Below are positions 27,503 to 30,848 of a stretch of DNA of 30,848 nucleotides, piece by piece. The DNA comes from Pinguiococcus pyrenoidosus (Eukaryota; Sar; Pinguiophyceae; Pinguiochrysidales; Pinguiochrysidaceae). The DNA is taken from NCBI GenBank assembly GCA_019677205.1, contig JAAMXY010000699.1, positions 1 through 30,848 on the forward strand, in the 5' to 3' direction. The notes below the pieces were generated by a model. It had not been told where the DNA came from and made no database searches. It saw only the letters and a list, made by a program, of their open reading frames with translations. The translations under genes and the position numbers were made by a program. Every line of letters starts with the position of its first letter. Position 1 is the first letter of the stretch.

Positions 27503-29756
27503 ATGGCGCCTCGGGTGGCGTCGGTCCTGCTGGCCTTGGTCAGTCTGTCACACACGGGTAGCGCGTTCCAGCCCAGCTCTCGCGCCGGCCGCGTGCGCAA
27601 TCTGTCGCATATCCTCACGAGCAGCAGCGAGGAGTACCCGGTGCCCAACTTGGATCTGTCGGGCCGCTCGAACCCGCCGAAGCCCAAGCCTCTGCCCACG
27701 AAGGGCGACGGCCTGTACGCGCCCGCTTTCGTGGGCCTGGCGCAGGACATGCGCCTCAAGTCCAAGACGTACTCGTCCGACTGGACGGATGGGCTGCAGC
27801 TGCAGACGGTGGCCGTGGTTCCTTTCCTCTTCTTCGCGTGCATTGCGCCCGCCGTGGCCTTCGGGAGCCTCATCGCTCCTGCGACCAACGGAGCGATCGG
27901 CACGGTGGAGTACCTGCTTGGCACGGGCCTCAGCGGCATGATCTACGCCCTCTTCTCGGCTCAGGTACCAAATCTTTCCAGCAGAAGCGCGGCCTTTCGT
28001 TGCAGCTCTAACGCGCTGTCCTCCCTGCCTTTGCCATGGCAGCCCATGACCATAATTGGTGAGTTGGGTTCTGTCTCCTGGAGACGAGTCCGGGGAAGGA
28101 AGGGAAAGATACTGAGCGAGCTGCTTGTCTTCAATTGTGACTAGGGAGCACCGGCCCAGTTTTGGCCTTCACCGCCGTGCTCTACGAGGCGACGACGCGG
28201 ATCGGCTTGCCCTTCCTACCCATCTATGCCTGGGTGGGCCTGTGGAGCAGCCTCTTCCTGTTCTTGGGGTCCATCTTCTCCCTGAGCAACATCACCAGTC
28301 GGCTCACGAAGTTCACGGACGAGACCTTCTCGATGCTCATCAGCCTGATTTTCATCACCGAGGCCGTCAAGGAGTGCCGCTTCCTCTTCCTCACGCCGGG
28401 AATCAGCTTCGAGACCGCCAGCGGGAGCCTCATCCTCTCCGTCACCGCCTTCTTCCTGGCGACCACCTTGTCCAAGCTGCGTTCGTCGCAGTTTTTCAAC
28501 AACACGATTCGGTACGACAAACCCCTCAGCTTGTGCCGTGTCGCCCTTCCAGGGTCCTTTCGGCGAGCTCACGGCGCCGATGGCGCTTCCTCTTCACGTG
28601 CTTCACAGGGAAAACGTCTCCAATTTTGCGCCAACGTTGGGGATCTTAGCAGCGTGGAAGCTAGGCACCGTGTTTCGCGACATGGGGGTTCACCTCTCTG
28701 GGCTTCAGATGCCCCTCACCTTCGCCACGACCAGTGGCAGGCCGTGGCTGGTAGACATCTTCGCCGTGCCCATGTGGGCGCGGCTGGCGGCAGTAGTACC
28801 TGCCATCATGAGCACCATTCTCCTGTTCATGGACCAGGTAGGGGAGTCACTTCAATCGGAGGATCACGCGCGCGACCGCAGCTGACGCACCTTTGGCCGC
28901 ATGGCGCAGAACATCACGGCCCGCCTCGTGAATTCGGAGAAGAACAAGCTTAGGAAAGGTTACGGCTATGATCTTGACTTGTTCGTGATCGCGGCCCTTA
29001 CCGCTGCAAGCTCCTTGGTACGCCGTCGCAAGAACTGAATCCGCAGAGCACGCTGCTTCCTTCGTTCATTCCTTGTGAAGAAGCGGAGGACGCAGGACCT
29101 AGTAATATGGGGCGCTCACGACGGAAAATGTACCAGGTTGGCCTGCCGTGGCTTGTAGCAGCTACTGTGCGCTCGCTTGCCCACGTCCGAGCAAATGCGA
29201 TCTACGATCCAAACGTGCCAGGCCGCGTGGTCGGTCTTCGCGAGCAGCGCGTCACCGCTTTCGTGGTGCATGCGATGATCCTCATCGCGGTGCTGCTCTT
29301 CCGCCCGGTCCTGTCGACCCTGCCGGCATCTGTGATGACTGGCATCTTCCTGTACGTCTCGTGCTCTCAAGCATGGTTTCCCTGCTGCGAGATCTCTTGT
29401 TCTTGTTTTCTCTTTTTTGGTTGGGCTCTCTCTAACATGGTTGCTCTTCGTTCCGCGGCCGATCCTCCAGATTCCTCGGAGTGAGTAGCCTGCGAGGCAT
29501 TGAGTTTTGGGAGCGAACCAAACTCCTCCTCACGGACCCGGAAAGGGAGCCCAACAGCAAGTTCAGGAACCGCGTACCCAGGCAGGTGGTGAAGGACTTC
29601 ACTACGATTCAGCTTGCTTGCCTCTTCGGCATGATTGCTGTCAAGGAGGGACCGATGGGCATCTTCTTCCCGGTTCTCATTGCTTTGCTCGGCCCTGTGC
29701 GGAATATGCTCAGCCGCAAGGCGTACTTCAAGCCACACATGAATGTGCTTGACTAA
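27503..29756 (+). CDS. SLC4-family bicarbonate transporter, plastid-type leader
   Basis: Seven exons (27503-27964, 28043-28058, 28145-28511, 28609-28837, 28910-29017, 29137-29351, 29471-29756) join with consistent phases into 560 residues. Exon 2 is only 16 nt. The protein is the membrane domain of an SLC4 anion exchanger: first helix region with DGLQLQTVAVVPFLFFACIA and PAVAFGSLI, PMTIIGSTGPVLAF rebuilt across the microexon, TDETFSMLISLIFITEAV, SLVGLPWLVAATVRSLAHV and a C-terminal GIFLFLGVSSLRGIEFWER. The large cytosolic N-terminal domain of animal SLC4 proteins is absent. Instead there is a signal peptide ending GSA|F22 with a Ser/Arg-rich stretch behind it, pointing to a plastid membrane. 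The predicted substrate is HCO3-, with import for carbon concentration a natural role. The ATG at 27503 gives this leader; earlier in-frame codons do not. Confidence 0.92.
28043..28058 (+). other. 16-nt microexon of the SLC4-like gene
   Basis: Between introns of 78 and 86 nt, an exon of 16 nt supplies P-M-T-I-I plus the first base of a Gly codon. It completes the conserved Q-P-x-x-I-x-G-x-T-G-P motif of SLC4 membrane domains. Skipping it would shift the frame and delete that motif. The acceptor before it is CCATGGCAG, and the donor after it is a consensus GTGAGT. Confidence 0.85.
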
Positions 29757-30048
29757 GCTTGTCGCACAGGTGTCCCAGACCATGCCATGTATCCAGGAGG
29801 AAGCGGAGGAGCCAAGGGGGGGTACCACAAGGGTTGAACATCCTTTTCTCGATTGATGGACAGCGGGAGAAGAAAGGATACCAAAGACGCCAACAACTTT
29901 TAGGGGCTAGTTCGTGGCGCTCTTTTCCAAGCTTGCATCGCCTCGCGCATCTTCCCGCATCGTCGCAAAGGCTCCAACTCCAAAACGTACATCGGGGCAA
30001 CGCCCGGCAGATCCTCACAAGTTCGACTCCGATGCCCATGCTTGCGAT

Positions 30049-30848
30049 CTAGAGCGGAATGTTTGCGAGCTTCCTCGGGGGATTCTCAAGCTCCTTCCGC
30101 TCAAGCACCTTGAGGTCCTCAATGATGCGCCTTTCGATGTGACAAACGCAAGATCGTCAGCACCTGAGCGGCAGGCCAGCCTTCCTATTACATGGTCCAT
30201 CGGCGCAGACTTACTTTCTGGTTTCAGCGGGATCGATGATGTCATCAATGAAGCCGCGCTGCGCCGCGGCCTGCGGGTTGGCAAAGCGGTCTTGATACTC
30301 TGTGGAAGAACGAGAACGAACGGACAACCGCGTGAGTCGGTGGCGATCCACGAAGCCAAGACTCGCGGAACGCTGGTCCTTACCGAGCGTCTTCTGCTCA
30401 ACATCTTGTCCACGGAAGATAATCTCTACGGCGCCCTTCGCTCCCATGACCTAGGAGGCGATGCACCATAAGTGGCACAGCCAGGGAAGTCCTCCCCTTG
30501 TTCTTTGGTTTCGCGTACCGCAATCTCAGCAGTTGGCCAGGCGTAGTTGACATCGCCGCGAAGATGCTTCGATGCCATGACGTCGTAGGCGCCACCGTAC
30601 GCCTTCCGCGTGATGACGGTCACCTTGGGCACCGTGGCTTCAGAGTAGGCGAACAGGAGCTTGGCTCCGTGCGTGATGATGCCGTTGTGCTCCTGGAAGG
30701 CGGCGAGGAACATCAACAGGACGTCAGATCCGGCTTCGCAGCTCCTGCGCCAGAAAGACGAAACGCGGCTGCCCACCTGATCGGTTCCGGGAAGGAATCC
30801 AGGAACGTCGACGAAAGTGACGATCGGAATGTTGAAGGCGTTGACGAA
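30049..30848 (-). CDS. PCCB: Propionyl-CoA carboxylase beta subunit, C-terminal part (runs off the right edge)
   Basis: The gene enters from the right edge, so its 5' part is missing. Five exons are visible: 30848-30777, 30692-30519, 30450-30384, 30299-30215 and 30130-30049, with introns of 68-84 nt. The encoded segment is the end of the carboxyltransferase: [18 protein letters not shown], then [77 protein letters not shown] and the family's ending RKLANIPL. This subunit transfers the carboxyl group from biotin to propionyl-CoA, making methylmalonyl-CoA in mitochondria during odd-chain fatty acid and branched-chain amino acid breakdown. Methylcrotonyl-CoA carboxylase beta is less likely given the family-specific ending. 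It is convergent with the SLC4-like gene (292-nt gap, nothing seen in it). Confidence 0.93.

Noticed and set aside
1-30848. tRNA, rRNA, CRISPR arrays, insertion sequences or viral genes
   Set aside because: No cloverleaf, rRNA signature, regularly spaced repeat-spacer array, transposase or viral protein was recognised by reading.

Overview
The window is nuclear DNA from a eukaryotic alga that probably carries a secondary, red-derived plastid. Most genes are interrupted by short GT-AG introns (about 59-228 nt), many with a CTRAC/CTAAY-like branch point 10-40 nt before the acceptor. Housekeeping genes (SF3B3, ribosomal eL28, mitochondrial uS5, prefoldin 4, RABL6, PCCB) sit on both strands at close spacing. 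Four proteins begin with an ER signal peptide followed at once by a phenylalanine (AQA|F, AHG|F, ASA|F, GSA|F). That bipartite plastid-import signature is typical of stramenopiles, haptophytes, cryptophytes and their relatives. I cannot resolve the lineage further.

Layout. 1-1.8 kb: an unrecognised plus-strand gene that I rebuilt as six small exons encoding a membrane protein. 2.2-7.3 kb: two intronless tandem paralogues of the DUF4246 (2-oxoglutarate/Fe(II) dioxygenase-like) family, separated by about 1 kb that holds an ATGAAC microsatellite. 7.3-8.4 kb: no resolvable gene. 8.4-10.3 kb, minus strand: a small ubiquitin-like protein, a possible small secreted protein and a three-exon coiled-coil protein. 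10.5-11.1 kb: ribosomal protein eL28. 11.2-15.2 kb, minus: splicing factor SF3B3. 15.5-17.4 kb: mitochondrial ribosomal uS5 with a very long N-terminal extension. 17.7-18.2 kb, minus: a small putative thylakoid-lumen protein. 18.8-21.4 kb, minus: a plastid-targeted protein with two fused ArsA/GET3-type ATPase domains. 21.6-22.6 kb: a cysteine-free PDI-like secretory protein. 22.7-23.2 kb, minus: prefoldin subunit 4. 23.8-25.8 kb: RABL6. 26.3-27.0 kb, minus: nuclear-encoded PsbW-like photosystem II subunit. 27.5-29.8 kb: an SLC4-family bicarbonate transporter with a plastid-type leader and a 16-nt microexon. 30.0 kb to the right edge, minus: the C-terminal part of propionyl-CoA carboxylase beta.

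How they fit together. There is no operon logic, as expected for a nuclear genome, but several divergent pairs share a short AT-rich island that probably acts as a common promoter. The 17.7-29.8 kb stretch is rich in plastid-directed proteins: a candidate inorganic-carbon importer, a PSII subunit, a membrane-protein-targeting or metal-related ATPase, and an unknown lumenal protein. The most novel candidates are the plastid-targeted SLC4 protein, the lumenal protein, the double ArsA protein, and the DUF4246 pair, one copy of which has lost the acidic residue of its putative iron-binding H-x-E motif.
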